Below, piece by piece: positions 48,852-60,382 of a DNA stretch of 64,000 nt; within the stretch, counting starts at the first letter, position 1, and each line of letters opens with the position of its first letter. The notes under the pieces were generated by a model, which saw nothing but the letters and a program-made list of their open reading frames with translations, ran no database searches and had not been told where the DNA came from. The position numbers were made by a program, and so were the translations under genes. Source of the DNA: Linnemannia elongata (Eukaryota > Mortierellomycota > Mortierellomycetes > Mortierellales > Mortierellaceae); NCBI GenBank assembly GCA_036320915.1, contig JAXBDG010000014.1:372001-436000 (forward strand), in the 5' to 3' direction.

Positions 48852-51526
48852 TTATGAGGACATGCTAAAGAAATGACTACCATCGTCTCCACCGTACTCA
48901 CTTCCGCCATATTCACTACCGCCGTACTCGCTGCCGGGACGACCGCCGTGCATACCACCCGTCAGATTAGGTCCGCCGGGGCTGGGGCAGTACAACGAAG
49001 CACTCGATTCCATCTCGTTATCAGAGACCATCGACGCCAAAGGCGATCCGGGTGAGGGGCTTGGTGGCAAGGGCGTGTTGACCGCGCTAGTGTACGCCTG
49101 CAGGGTGTTGGGCGACTGAGGCGCATGGCCCAACAATCCCGAAGAGGTCGTATAAAATGGCGGTATTTGAATATTAATCGAAGGTGTCCGTGGATTGCTG
49201 TTATTGTTGTTGTTATTGTTGATGGCGTTGTTGTTGCGGACACCGTTCATACCTCCAACATTCGACTCGCCCACGTTCAAATTCCCGTTAGAGTTCATCC
49301 CGAGGCCCAGATTCTGCATCGCGAAGGACGGCGACAAGGGTGAGAGGGGCGACAAGGGCGAATGGTGTGGTGAAAGAGGTGAGTGCAAGGGAGCATTCTG
49401 GGGAGAGTTGGGGCCACTGCCGCCAATCGATGTCTGGATCGTCAGGGGTGAGTTGGGTCGTCGTTGTGATGGCGTCGTGTTGTCGTTGGAGAGGGTATTG
49501 AACATCATGTTTTGGTAGATCTGTTGAGTCGAGCTCTCGGGGGCTGTGATGTAGATGGGAGGTCTCTCTGGCTCTGGCTTGACCTCATAATGCTCAAACG
49601 TGAGTTCTGGTGGTAATGCTAAAAGCACAAACAAGAAGAAACCAGATAACCCATCAGCATTAAGGTTCATAGTCAACGTGCGAAAGTAAGGACTCCACGT
49701 TTCACTGGCGAGGTGGCCCTGTCTCCCGTTTTAGTGATAACAACGACAACAAATTCCGAGACTTACGCTGACCGCCTGATGTCTTTTGGATATAGTCGAG
49801 CAGGCTCTTGAGCAACTGCTGTTGTGCCACCTGAATACGGCGTGTGTCCGCAAGTTCCCGAGCGACCTCACCAAAGTTGGCCTGGAGATGAGTGACTTGC
49901 TGGGCCAAGTCCTGCTGGGAGCTCTGCAACATTGTTACGTGGTTGCTCACATCTGCTCCATCCCGTCTCATCGCGTCAGACTCCATAGCCTTGCGCTTGA
50001 TGTCGTCCAACAGATCCTGACGTCCCCTCAAAAACTTTTGGTGCGAAAATTCCCAGATTTGATTCTCTGCCAATGTGCGGTGTCCTCTTGGCGATTTGTT
50101 GACCTTGTGGAAACCGTACCTAATTGACAAGGAATGATTACGAAAGAGAAAGGGTAAAAGGAGATAGCCGGGATAGAAAGAAAGGAGAAGTAGAGAAACA
50201 CAGAAAAGACAGACAAGGAGGGATATTAGTTGTCGGTAATGAAACCGGCGGCAGAACAAACAAACACAACATCATGTCTTCGATTTGACCTCCTTGTTCA
50301 AGAATTATCAACTCAGATGGGAAACACGCAAATGACCCGATAAAACAGTGAATCCTCCAGTTGAATACGTTCCTAGCCTTGTTCCTCTCCACTGCCCATT
50401 TGTCTTTCCTTCACTCCCCGTAATATCTCTTGTCGCACATACAAAATGGGTGTTGCTCTCTTCGCCCTCTTTTTCTTGTCTTCTTTGCTATCAGTGATCC
50501 TGCCCAAAACACAAAGAGAAGGGTGGGGGGTGGGAACCCGACTTACATGTTGAGCTGTCTCACAAAACTCGAAAAGTTGTTGTGTTTGAAATGCTTGGGC
50601 AAGACATCCCGCGAGAACTCCATGATGTTGCAGACAATGAACGACGTTCCTGTATAGTTCCAGGCGATCAAGTGTTGGTATTGCTTGTCAATCACCATGC
50701 TAATATTAAAAAGAAAGGCGTTAAAGGGACATTGCTTAATAACGGGAAATAAGGCGAAAATATTGATGATAGTTCTCCTCCGAGTGACATCCAATGCATC
50801 ACAGATCCACAGCAGTAATGCTCTTTCTCCGTCTCTCTTGTGTGAGTTCGTCTGTGTGTGATGAAGGTGCTGTAGCTGTTCGTTCTCTACGTGTGTATGT
50901 TGTGCGTGTCGTGCAGGTGCGTGCGTATGTATGTGAATCCCTTCGAGCAAATTGACCTCCTCCCTGTTATTGTAGTTGTCGCTTGTCTACGTCGCTACTG
51001 TCAATGAAATCGATGTGCTTGTCGTTGCCTTTCGCCTTTGCCTTACGCGCCCGCTGTTTGAAGTTGTTGTTGTGTTGATGGTGGTTGTTGCGGTGCTGTT
51101 ACGTTGTGTGCGCCCATAAACAACCAAGGCGCCAAAAAAAAACAAGAATAAACAAACAGCACTCGACCAAGAAAGAAAACCTTACTTGTGCAACTTGTGG
51201 ACAAAGGTATTTGTGTTGGCCTTGGCAGGAGAAGGGGGTTGCAAGGAGGTCATGGAGCCATTGGGAGATGATGGCTGGGAACCCGAGGCGGAGGGCGAAG
51301 ATGGTGAGCTGGTTGTCTGGAGCGGGTAAGGGATCTGGTTGCCACTGTTAGCTCTCACGCCACCGGGCTGACGGGGCTGCTGCAGGACGGATGGGGCCTG
51401 TTGCTGGAGGGCAAGGTGCTGCTGATGAATCTGTTGCTGCTGGAGCTGGTGCTGGTGCTGCTGCAACTGTTGTTGCTGTTGCTGTTGTTGCTGCATTTGT
51501 GACATGAGCTCTCTCTGTTGGTTCAT
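48852..51526 (-). CDS. heat-shock-factor-type transcription factor (537 aa)
   Basis: Exons 51526-51186, 50699-50547, 50119-49767 and 49618-48852. A poly-Gln/His N-terminus (CAG repeats about 51430-51500) is followed by the HSF DNA-binding domain from about residue 105: [59 protein letters not shown], then [20 protein letters not shown] heptad-repeat trimerisation helix follows (about 215-275), then a Ser/Pro/Asn-rich C-terminus with (PLSPLS)n, a KPEPE site and three GSEYG repeats before SHFFSMSS. Such factors bind nGAAn repeats as trimers and drive stress, cell-surface or morphogenesis genes. Whether this is HSF1 or an SFL1/Skn7-like paralogue cannot be decided by eye. The DBD is split by two introns, the second inside the NM|YGFHKV block. 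Confidence 0.9.
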
Positions 51527-54432
51527 TGTGCCTTGAGTCAGTGCGGGTACGCAGGGAAAGAAAGTGCCTTGGTGCTTTTATATGTGTGAAGCGAAAAGAA
51601 GGGTGGGAGGAGGACCCTCGATGGTTGATTGTCTCCTTTTTCTGCTGTTCTTGTTCGCTGCGGTTACTGGCTGTTGATGGAGTTGTCGGTTGTCGGTGTC
51701 TGTCTGTCTGGGTGTGTGGATGGCGTATTTCCTTTCTTTCGGGGTGATGGGTGTAAAGAAGAAAAAAGAGAAAGAGAAATGAGGATGAGAAAAGAAATAG
51801 ATTGAGGGAAATAAAGGACAGAGGAGAGACGGGAAGACTAGACAGTGCGGCGCCAGTCAATGAGAAAATTATTTTTCATTTTTTACATTTTTTGGTTTCT
51901 TACGATACTCAACACTCCATGGCAAGTGAGCGTGTATAGTTATGCACACCATGAAAAGGGATGAGTTAGAGTCGACGTTATAAAACATATCCCATCTCTT
52001 CTTGTTCACGATTTTGACTGCAATTACTCTCTGTCAGATAGGAGCTGCTGCTGTTCATGAAAGGGGCAAGAATAGGGCATAGCATTGACTTTGATCGATT
52101 TGAATATCAGCAAATAGGGGGGATGCGTCGTGGGGCACAAGTGAGGAAGGGAAGGGAAGGGAAGGGAAGAGAAGGGGCACATGTGTATGAGTGGTCGTGA
52201 GCGGGTGTGCGTTAGTTGAAAAGTGTGTATGTGAGTTTGTACCCGTCCCCCGCGGATGTGTGTATGTGTGTGCAATTGTGTGTAGTGTATGGTTGGGCAG
52301 GTCGTCAGTTGTCCGCAAAATGGAAACACAGGAAGGTGCTAGCCAACACATGAGCCAATTGGCCAAATATTGTGCTGTATTGCAATGACCCAGCCTGAGA
52401 GAAGAGAAGGGAAAGATAAAAAAAGCCCAATGCCTAAAAAGTGCGCTTTCGGTAGTACCCCCGGCCAATAGATCGAAACCCTCTTTCTTCTTTTCTTTCT
52501 CCTCCTTCTTTTTTGTTCACGTTGGCCGCCACCCTGACCTCGCGGGCATACATAACCGTTCAATCACCTCCTGTTTTATCATCCACCAATTGGTGATCCT
52601 TTGTTAATCCCTTCGCCTCCTTCAACTTTGCCACACTCAAAGAGAGAGAATAGTCATCCTTCCACCTCCTCCTCGAAGTTCAACCGTTGCTCTCTTTTTT
52701 TTTTCTTTGTTTGTGGCCCTCCCGCACCCCTTCCCCCTTTCCCTCTGAGCCTTGACCCCAAGCAAATACGAAAATGTTGACGTCATGAAGATCGTTACTT
52801 CCAAGCGCATCAGTTGACACCATCACCGAAACCCTCCTTGGTTGCTGGGAAATAAGGGACACCAAAAATTATCGGCGCTCGAAATGAAAGACTCTTGATC
52901 AGACACAGACCAGACATTCCACCAATGCACAAGCTCAGTGACACTATGCCTCCTCTCCCCTTGCCTTATCATTCACAACGTCTACGTTGCATACCAGGCC
53001 ACTTGTGCATGTAAAATCAACCCCTTACCCTTCATACGGCAGTAGGCAGGATAACAACACCCAAGCCCGCTCAACGTACAGGTCCAACAAACCACCTTGC
53101 TCTCAGTAAGGGTATTTTACATGTCAATGCTGCCAGGAGGCATATGGACCCCCGTTTCTATTTTTCCCTTCCTTGACCCCTTTTCTCACAATTCCAAGTC
53201 ATCATTTGAGCTGCTGTTGATCTGTTATCCGCCACGGCTCTTTCTCTCCTAGCAAACATGCAGCTTATCTCGTCAGATATTCACCTCGGCTCAGTGCTCA
53301 ACCTTTTTACATTTGTCTGTGCCCTTTGACCATTGAACCCTGATTATTATTTTTTCGCGCTAGTGTGAACTATGCATTTAGCAAGTCACCTCAGGAAACA
53401 AAAAAGTCAGCTCTTCATATCTCCACCCCGCCATTGCTTCTTTTTCCAAGCCTTTTTGCATGGTTGGTTTAGCGAAACAAAAAAAAAGGTGTGTAGAAGC
53501 ATAGCACCCAATGAATCACGGCAGGGGAAACCTGTCTACAGTACTCGAGGCAAAAGCAGCTACAAGGGTTGATCGACCAGTTTGCCAACCCCTGGTATCC
53601 CCAAGAGTATGAGCCATGTGAATTGCGGTGGATGCGGATTTACCTCAATACAACAAAAATTGGAAGGATGGAGAGGGTCAGGCTAGCTAACATTGTCAAA
53701 CCGATCGACCACATGAAAGCATTCAAGTAATTTCGGTCATTCAAAAAGAATATCTACAACGGTCGAAATGAATGAAGAAAAAAGGGGGTGCTTGCAGAAG
53801 ACGGACAGAGACATAGAGAGACGCTTTTTTTTTTTTTTTTTTTTTTTTTTTTTGGCCGTTCCGATGAGCATGGTACAAGGAGACATTTTGAGCGACTCGG
53901 AAAAATGGATACAGGAAATCAAGGGTGATAGGGACGGATAATATGATCGCTTAAAGTAGACTGCATTGGATAAACAAAGAGAAAAAAGACAATTAATAGA
54001 GAAGGGGAAGGGAGCCGGTATAGAGTGGCTGTGTGATGGAAATGGAGAGGAGGCGGAGAGCCTGATCGGAAGAACCCTTTCTCCACTTTGTTCAAATCGC
54101 ATAGAACCAGATCTAGACCTCGTAGTTGAAGGCATGGCATAAGCACAGGATTTGAAAGTGATAGGGAGAGATCCAAAAACTTTTATTTTGTGGTATCTGG
54201 GGTATTGTACATTTCTTTTTGTTTTGTGTCAGGAATGGGGAGTGGTGGAGGAAGGTGCAGAGTGAATGCTTTTTGAGTGAGAGAAGGAGTGTGTGTGCGC
54301 TAATAGCAGCAGCGCTTGTTTGCTGCTTTTGCTTCTATGTAAAAGGGATGATCGGGCCAAGCTCAGCTCGAAACCCGACAAAGGAAGAGAAGACTATCGA
54401 AGCCTTGACATTGCCAAAGGAGAGCTGAGAAT
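51527..54432. other. long intergenic region upstream of the HSF-type gene
   Basis: I see no supported gene in 2.9 kb. Contents: the C/T-rich (minus strand) promoter and leader of the HSF gene (51540-51860); GGGAA repeats at 52148-52172; TGTGTG-rich 52190-52290; a T27 run at 53826-53852; and A/T-rich unique DNA. All frames are short with low-complexity translation. Confidence 0.5.
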
Positions 54433-55161
54433 TTACTTGGCGCGGACGTCAATGTCGGCGCAAGAAGTGTAGTACTCGTCCGAGTTGAGCTTCCAGCGCC
54501 ACTGCATGACAAAGTTGCCGGGCTTCAAGGTGGTGGGCAACTTGAAGCATCCACCGCAGGGCCAGATGTCGGTGTCCTTGCCCTTATCAGTGCAGTTCTT
54601 GTAGTTGAGGTTGGTGATGATGTTGGAAAGGAACTGGAGCTGGGTGGGGTCCTTAGTGGGGTTGACCTCGGAGAGGGCAATGGTCACGGGCTGGTTCTTC
54701 TCATCGGGAACAGCGTGGTTCTTGGCAGGCCAGCGGATGCAAAGCTGTCCGCCGGGATGGGAGACGGTCTGGACTCCGACCTTGCGACCGCGCTTGTCGG
54801 AACCGGTGTAGGCGGCCGAGATAGGCTTGCCCATGGTCTCATCAGCACCAGGTTCCTCACCTTGCTTGCCATCGGAGCAGGCAAGGGAGTGGTTGGGGTC
54901 GGGGTTCTTGTGCGACTGCTGGTAGTGACGGTTGGGATCATCAGAGTCGAGCTTGGCGAAAGGCTTGGCCTTGAGGGGGAAGCGACGGGCAAAACCGAAG
55001 CAAGCACCGTTCTTGTCGGACCAGGAGGGGTTCTTTGGGTCCTTGAAGCGCCAGTCGATACAGTCGGCGTAGGAGTGAGCCTCAGCCTTTTGAGTGAGGA
55101 CAAGGATCATCGAGGCGACGAGAATGGCCAAAGAGGCCTTGGAGAGGGTGGTGAAGAACAT
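54433..55161 (-). CDS. secreted LPMO-like copper protein (242 aa)
   Basis: Single exon. The signal peptide MFFTTLSKASLAILVASMIL and VLTQKAEA precede HSYADCIDWRFKD, so cleavage after AEA would leave an N-terminal histidine, as in lytic polysaccharide monooxygenases. A second histidine candidate lies in QTVSHPGGQLCIRWPAKNHA. The end NFVMQWRWKLNSDEYYTSCA followed by DIDV resembles the last strand of LPMO folds, with the aromatic axial residue of the copper site. Cysteines pair plausibly (ADC, GAC, LAC, QLC, NC, PCGGC, SCA). If correct, it oxidatively cleaves cell-wall polysaccharides (chitin or glucan) outside the cell. The exact AA family is not assigned and the call rests on the His-brace pattern. 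A TATA box lies at 55269-55277, and codon use is biased to C-ending codons as in highly expressed genes. Confidence 0.65.
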   Translation of the reverse strand: MFFTTLSKASLAILVASMILVLTQKAEAHSYADCIDWRFKDPKNPSWSDKNGACFGFARRFPLKAKPFAKLDSDDPNRHYQQSHKNPDPNHSLACSDGKQGEEPGADETMGKPISAAYTGSDKRGRKVGVQTVSHPGGQLCIRWPAKNHAVPDEKNQPVTIALSEVNPTKDPTQLQFLSNIITNLNYKNCTDKGKDTDIWPCGGCFKLPTTLKPGNFVMQWRWKLNSDEYYTSCADIDVRAK

Positions 55162-55268
55162 TGTTGAGATAGGGATGGTAGTTGTTGAGGAGGAGAGGAG
55201 AGGAGTAGAGGTGAGTTGAGAAGAGGAGGAGGCGGATGAGGATTGAAAAAGGTGCGGATGGTCGAGGG

Positions 55269-55277
55269 TATTTATAT
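55269..55277 (-). promoter_or_regulatory. TATA box of the LPMO-like gene (ATATAAATA)
   Basis: ATATAAATACCCTC on the minus strand 108-116 bp upstream of the ATG; identical over 14 bases to the HMG-CoA synthase promoter. Confidence 0.65.
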
Positions 55278-55510
55278 TGTGAATTGGAAGAGAGAGAGGG
55301 GGGAGACCGAAGGTGGATGAACCATCTCTTCTGTTGCACGTTCATTATTGAATTGTTATTGTTACGATTCAATCGTAATTAATGAAGAAAAAGACAAAGG
55401 TGCGTTTTGCTTTGCCCCTGTTCCCCTGTCTGAGTCTCCGACTGTTGTCCTTTTGGCTGTGTGAATGTGTGTCTGCTTGATTAATGTTGTTCAGGCACCC
55501 TGTCCAAAAG

Positions 55511-55546
<36 letters not shown>

Positions 55547-58500
55547 AAGGAGAAAGAGAGAAAGGGGCATGGATAATATTCGATTGGACTGATCGAATGT
55601 CATTAATTGATTGATTGAGTAAGAAAAATCAAAATGGGTTGTCTGTGCCTGAGTTTTGAAACCAAAGCAAGCGACTGTTTAGAATACCATAATCATCGTT
55701 AACCTATTCATTCAGCCCTACCACTCCCCTGCAACAAATTAACCTCTTTGTGTTTCCCCGACACCAATCAGTATGCAGCGTTGTAATGAGATGCCCTGCC
55801 AGGACACATCCATTGGGGATGACTGAACGAAGAAGATTGACCAGCTGGACATTTTCCATTTCCTTAATCAATCATTGCCACCGGGAAAAGAAAAAAAAAG
55901 GCAAGAAATGGAACACAAACATAAACACAAACAACTCCCCTCGGTCATTCCTACTTACCGTCTACAGAAACAGAGGCATATAGTCTAGCCTCTAGCCCTA
56001 CCTTAGTCCCTACAACACCTCGTCCCCTGTTCTGTATTCCTCTTACCTCTCCTCCTCGGAGGCTGGCACTCGCACATAGTAACGGTTCATATGTCTTGTC
56101 TTGCTTTGCTCTCATTTTTTAAATATTTGACACTCGTCGACTCCTCTTGGCGGCTCGGTGCTCACAAGCAACGATAGCAGGAATAAAGGAAAAAAAATGA
56201 ACCAAAAAGGCAGAAAAGGGCATGAGGACCATTTCTCTTTCTTTTTTCCGCTCGATGCGGCTCACGTCCTCCCTCTACGTTGCCATCACGGATTATAGAC
56301 TCACTTTCTTGCTCATTGTCCATGTCGACCATTGAAAATAGGCTTGCACTAACGTAATGATATGCGTGGTGGCTCCAATTTATGCTATGCCATTTGGTTC
56401 ATCCGTAATGGGATTCCCTTCGCTCTTCCTCACCATAACAAAAGAATTCCCTCAAACTTATGAAAGAGAAAATGGGTAAGGTGAACTATGACGGAGCAGT
56501 AGTAGGGTCAAATTCTACTGTCGATGATAGAATATCTTAATTAAGGGAGAAAAGGAGAGGAAGGGGAGGTGGGGGAGGGGGGGAGGGCATGTTTCTGCTT
56601 GATTGACCACCTTTTTTTCTCCTTTATCTAATGCTTCTCTCGACGCAATCAAACCCATCTCTTGATTCAAAAGCCGGTTCTGGTGGTTGAGATGGACCCT
56701 CTGCCAAAAGGGGTAAATCATGGCCTCCCTTATGTTCATCGTATCAGGGCTTCCTGCTCCTCTTCCACCTCATGACAAAAAATCTAAAATACAATTCCTC
56801 AATGAGCTCCTTCGATTTACCCGACTCCATCCCCCCCCTTGCTCTATTGTCCACATCATCCACCCCTTTTTATCCTCCCATTCTCCCTTTATCTATCCAT
56901 CTATTCTACAGGGTTCAAGGACTATGATGGAGTTTCGTAGAAACACTAATTGCAATATGCGGGGATAAAGGGGATGTGTTTCTTGCGCCTTTTTTCGCTT
57001 TGTTTTCTTCGTGGTTATGGACTGTGTGGGGAAGGCATGCCACCAAGGCAGGTTTATTTGCATTGTTCACAAAAGATTGCTTTGTTTTTCTCACTGATGT
57101 GGGTGAATGTGTAGGCGATGACCATACCCTAGACCCATTTCTTGGCCATTGTTCTACTCTCTCTGTCCCAGAATGGGGGCGTAGATTAAGCGAGTGAGCA
57201 GTAATAAGGAGAGCGCGCAGTTTGTTTACGAGGAGGGTAAAATGAAGGCGTAGAGAGAGAGACAGGTACATACTGCCCTTGAGTATGTTAATTACACCCA
57301 CGAACCTTCGTTCTTCTTTTCCACACGACAATCGTACGTACACCTTTTTGTTTGATAGAAAAAAAAAAAAGCATGCCGCAGAGTGGGAATGCGAGATGGG
57401 TGCTTAATTGTATCCTAACGCAGGTACTTTGTTTACCCTTGACCTACTTCGTCCGCCAACTCATTCGCCTTTTTTTTTCTTGCTCTGTCTGCTACTTTGA
57501 CCGTTGTTACTCTGTGCGACATTCACTCATTTCCAAAGCGATTTACACTTAAACACGCACATACATCGATCACTTACTTTTTGTCCTTGCGGCATGGTTG
57601 CTACCTCTTTTGTGTACCTTTACGAGTGTATATTTTTTTTTCAAGATCTCCCCTCCATGCATTCCCCCATTGTTGCACACATAAAGAGCACTAAGCATTT
57701 TGCCATGAGGCAGACCATTTTGTCCACAGAATTTCCGTTTATTATTCGAATGGACCATTGAAGAAAAGACAACTTTGGAGTTGGCCTCCTCAGCCCACCG
57801 TCATGGTATTTCGGCCTCGCTCTCCAGGCTGTGAAATGGACCATGGTTTTAGGTCAGAACCACCACCTACGCCAACTGAGTCTGTTGTGGCTTGAGTGCA
57901 GTGTATCTATCATCCTTAGTGTCATCCCCATCATCCCCTAATGGCCTAATTTGGCAGAACCCAGAACCCAAGGTTCATTCTAAGTGGTGCACTCCCCTTT
58001 CTAGACGTTCTACTACTTGTCCATATGTACCAACTTCACCTGTTAAGTTTACAGGTTCAGGCACGAAAAAAAAAATCAAGTGAGAGTGAAGGAAGATCGG
58101 CTATCAGCGCCGTAATAAAAGATCCAAATTGATAATTTAGAAAGCACCTCCTGATCATTTAACGAACCAGACAAAACAGGCAGACGAAACTCTCCTTTTT
58201 TCTGCCACATGTGCGTGCATGCCACTATTCCCTCTCACAGTCGCTCACTACCTATCGAATAGCAAACGAGGGATGAAGGATGGAAAGGAACTATTCTTTT
58301 TTGTTCAAAGCCCATCTCAAACACAAAGATGTAGCAGTAGTGGAAGATGACGATTGCCTTCAATGTGACATGGAGCAGTATGTTTCCTCCTATTGCTTTT
58401 TTGCATTATCCTCCGAGTACAGGGGAGGGGTGAACAAAGCGAAAAAAAAAAGGGTCGTGCAGGTAGTTGAGGGTGGTTCTATATATGTGGTAGGGATGGT

Positions 58501-60382
58501 GATGACCCTAGGATACAAAGCGGGGAGTAATGCCTATACCTTTTACTACGACCTACAACAAAATTAAAAGGCAAAAGGGAAACAAACTTGTCGAGGAGTA
58601 TCAAGATTCACGATGGCAAAGAAAAAAACCTTGTTTGTTTTGGACCATACAAACACCCTCAACGTCATTGAGTACCTGACTTAATAAAACTAATACTGGA
58701 GGGAACAAATGGCCCTTTTCCTCCTTGCTTTTGCCTTTTTGCAATGGTCCACACACAGCAATATCGGGATTGCCGCCATTTAACGTTCTTCCGGGCGGAG
58801 GTGGATAAATCCATTAGAATGAATGGTGAAGGAAGGGTACTAACCTCCTCTTCTCAAGGTCTGGATGCTAAGCAAGCGGACCATGCGGTGAAGGGGGAGG
58901 ATTCACTTTAGTCTGTTCCTTTCACACTTGTCCATCCTTTTCAATCACAGTGGCGAAGAAGGGGGGAAGAGGCAAAACGCCTTGAATGATCTCACGGATC
59001 AGATTTGATGAATAAAATGACATCGGTAAACCGTCAACGATGGCGTTTTATTCCTCACATCATCCATAGTGAACTAGGGGAGGGGTATCATTTTGGATCA
59101 GGGTCACCCTCAAACCACATTTTAAGAGAAGGACCGATCCCTGTACCTGCATCTCCACTCCGATTATTCTTCTGAAGGAAATATGATACAACCTCACACA
59201 TTTCCTGACGCTTTACCAATCCCCGTCTTGCTTTGCTATCCTCCCTACTACGCCCCTTCGCCTCTTCCACAATTATGTTGAACGGTGATGGTAACGATAT
59301 CCTTCGGTACTCCGGTATCTGATGGTTCTAGTGGCTCGCCAGTGAAAAAAAAAAGATAAGTATGGACACACTGACCATACGTTGACCCCCCGATCGGATA
59401 TCGTAGTTTGAGAGCAATTATGTACGAGAGGTAACGCCAGAGCGGTGATGGTAACCTGTGTGTAGAATTGAGAGCACAACTTGTGCTCTTTGGTGCTGGT
59501 GCGCTAACCACCAAGAGGAGGGGGCACCGATCCCATATTGTGAGCACTTGTCATGTATAGAAAATGAAAACCTAAACAAATCAAAATCCTCAACAGCTGT
59601 ATTTTTCTACTTCCCTGCCACTTTCTCATCTCCTATTGTTCTCTGGCATAGAAATATTAACTGAACCCTGACATTACCGGGTTTAATGTCGTGAAAAGTC
59701 GACAAAAAAAAGAGTGTGGGTCACAACGGTTTTGGGTGTTTTGTGTTCATTTTTTTTTTTTTGTTTGAAACAGAGTTCATTGGCAGTCATTCGTCTGAAG
59801 AAAAGGAACCTTCCCTCTCTACCCACTCTTCCCTATCCTACCTACAGGACCCCTCAATTGTACCTCGCATCTGTTTCTCCCTCCTGTTCCTGAATCATAT
59901 CCCCTGTCCGTCCCTGTCTGTGTCCCCCCCTGCCTTTTACTCCATGCCTGTGATAAGGATTAACGAGATGCACACAAAATAAAACGTGTCAAAGGAGCTT
60001 GTCAACGGTAGGAGGGGACAGTTAGGTTCGCAAAATGCCGAGCTGAAAACAATTGCGGTAATGGCGTACAGCACTGGGAGAAAATCACAACTGCATGCAT
60101 GCATGCATGTACTTAATTCTCTTTTTCGGTTCCCTGTCTCTGTCTCTTTTTGTCCACTCAGCCCCTCTGTATTCCAGTCCCCAAACTCTATGTTGTCTAC
60201 TCCTTCATGCACTACAAAGGATGAAATACCGAGGAGGACACAAAAAGGTGCAAAAGTGGCTAGACCACTTTTTTTTTTTTTTTTCCTCCTACAGCTTCTT
60301 TTGCATTCATATAAAAAATCCAAAAGGAATGTTGACAACTCTCTGATCTATCTACAGTGTAATGTGTCTATCTTAAGAGGGT
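55278..60382. other. 5-kb gene-poor region between the LPMO-like and NAT9 genes
   Basis: I find no gene. It holds a (GA)15 microsatellite at 55513-55542, G-rich and T-rich patches, a (GCAT)4 run near 60093, a T16 run near 60270, and a 12-base direct repeat GGTGATGGTAAC at about 59284 and 59445. Frames of up to 183 codons exist but have no family features or sensible composition. It may be the regulatory domain of the LPMO-like gene or contain an unrecognised non-coding RNA. Confidence 0.5.

Noticed and set aside
59470..59550. tRNA-like sequence on the minus strand (TGGTTAGCGCACC resembling a D-arm)
   Set aside because: No GGTTCRANYCC B box at the right distance and no foldable acceptor stem.
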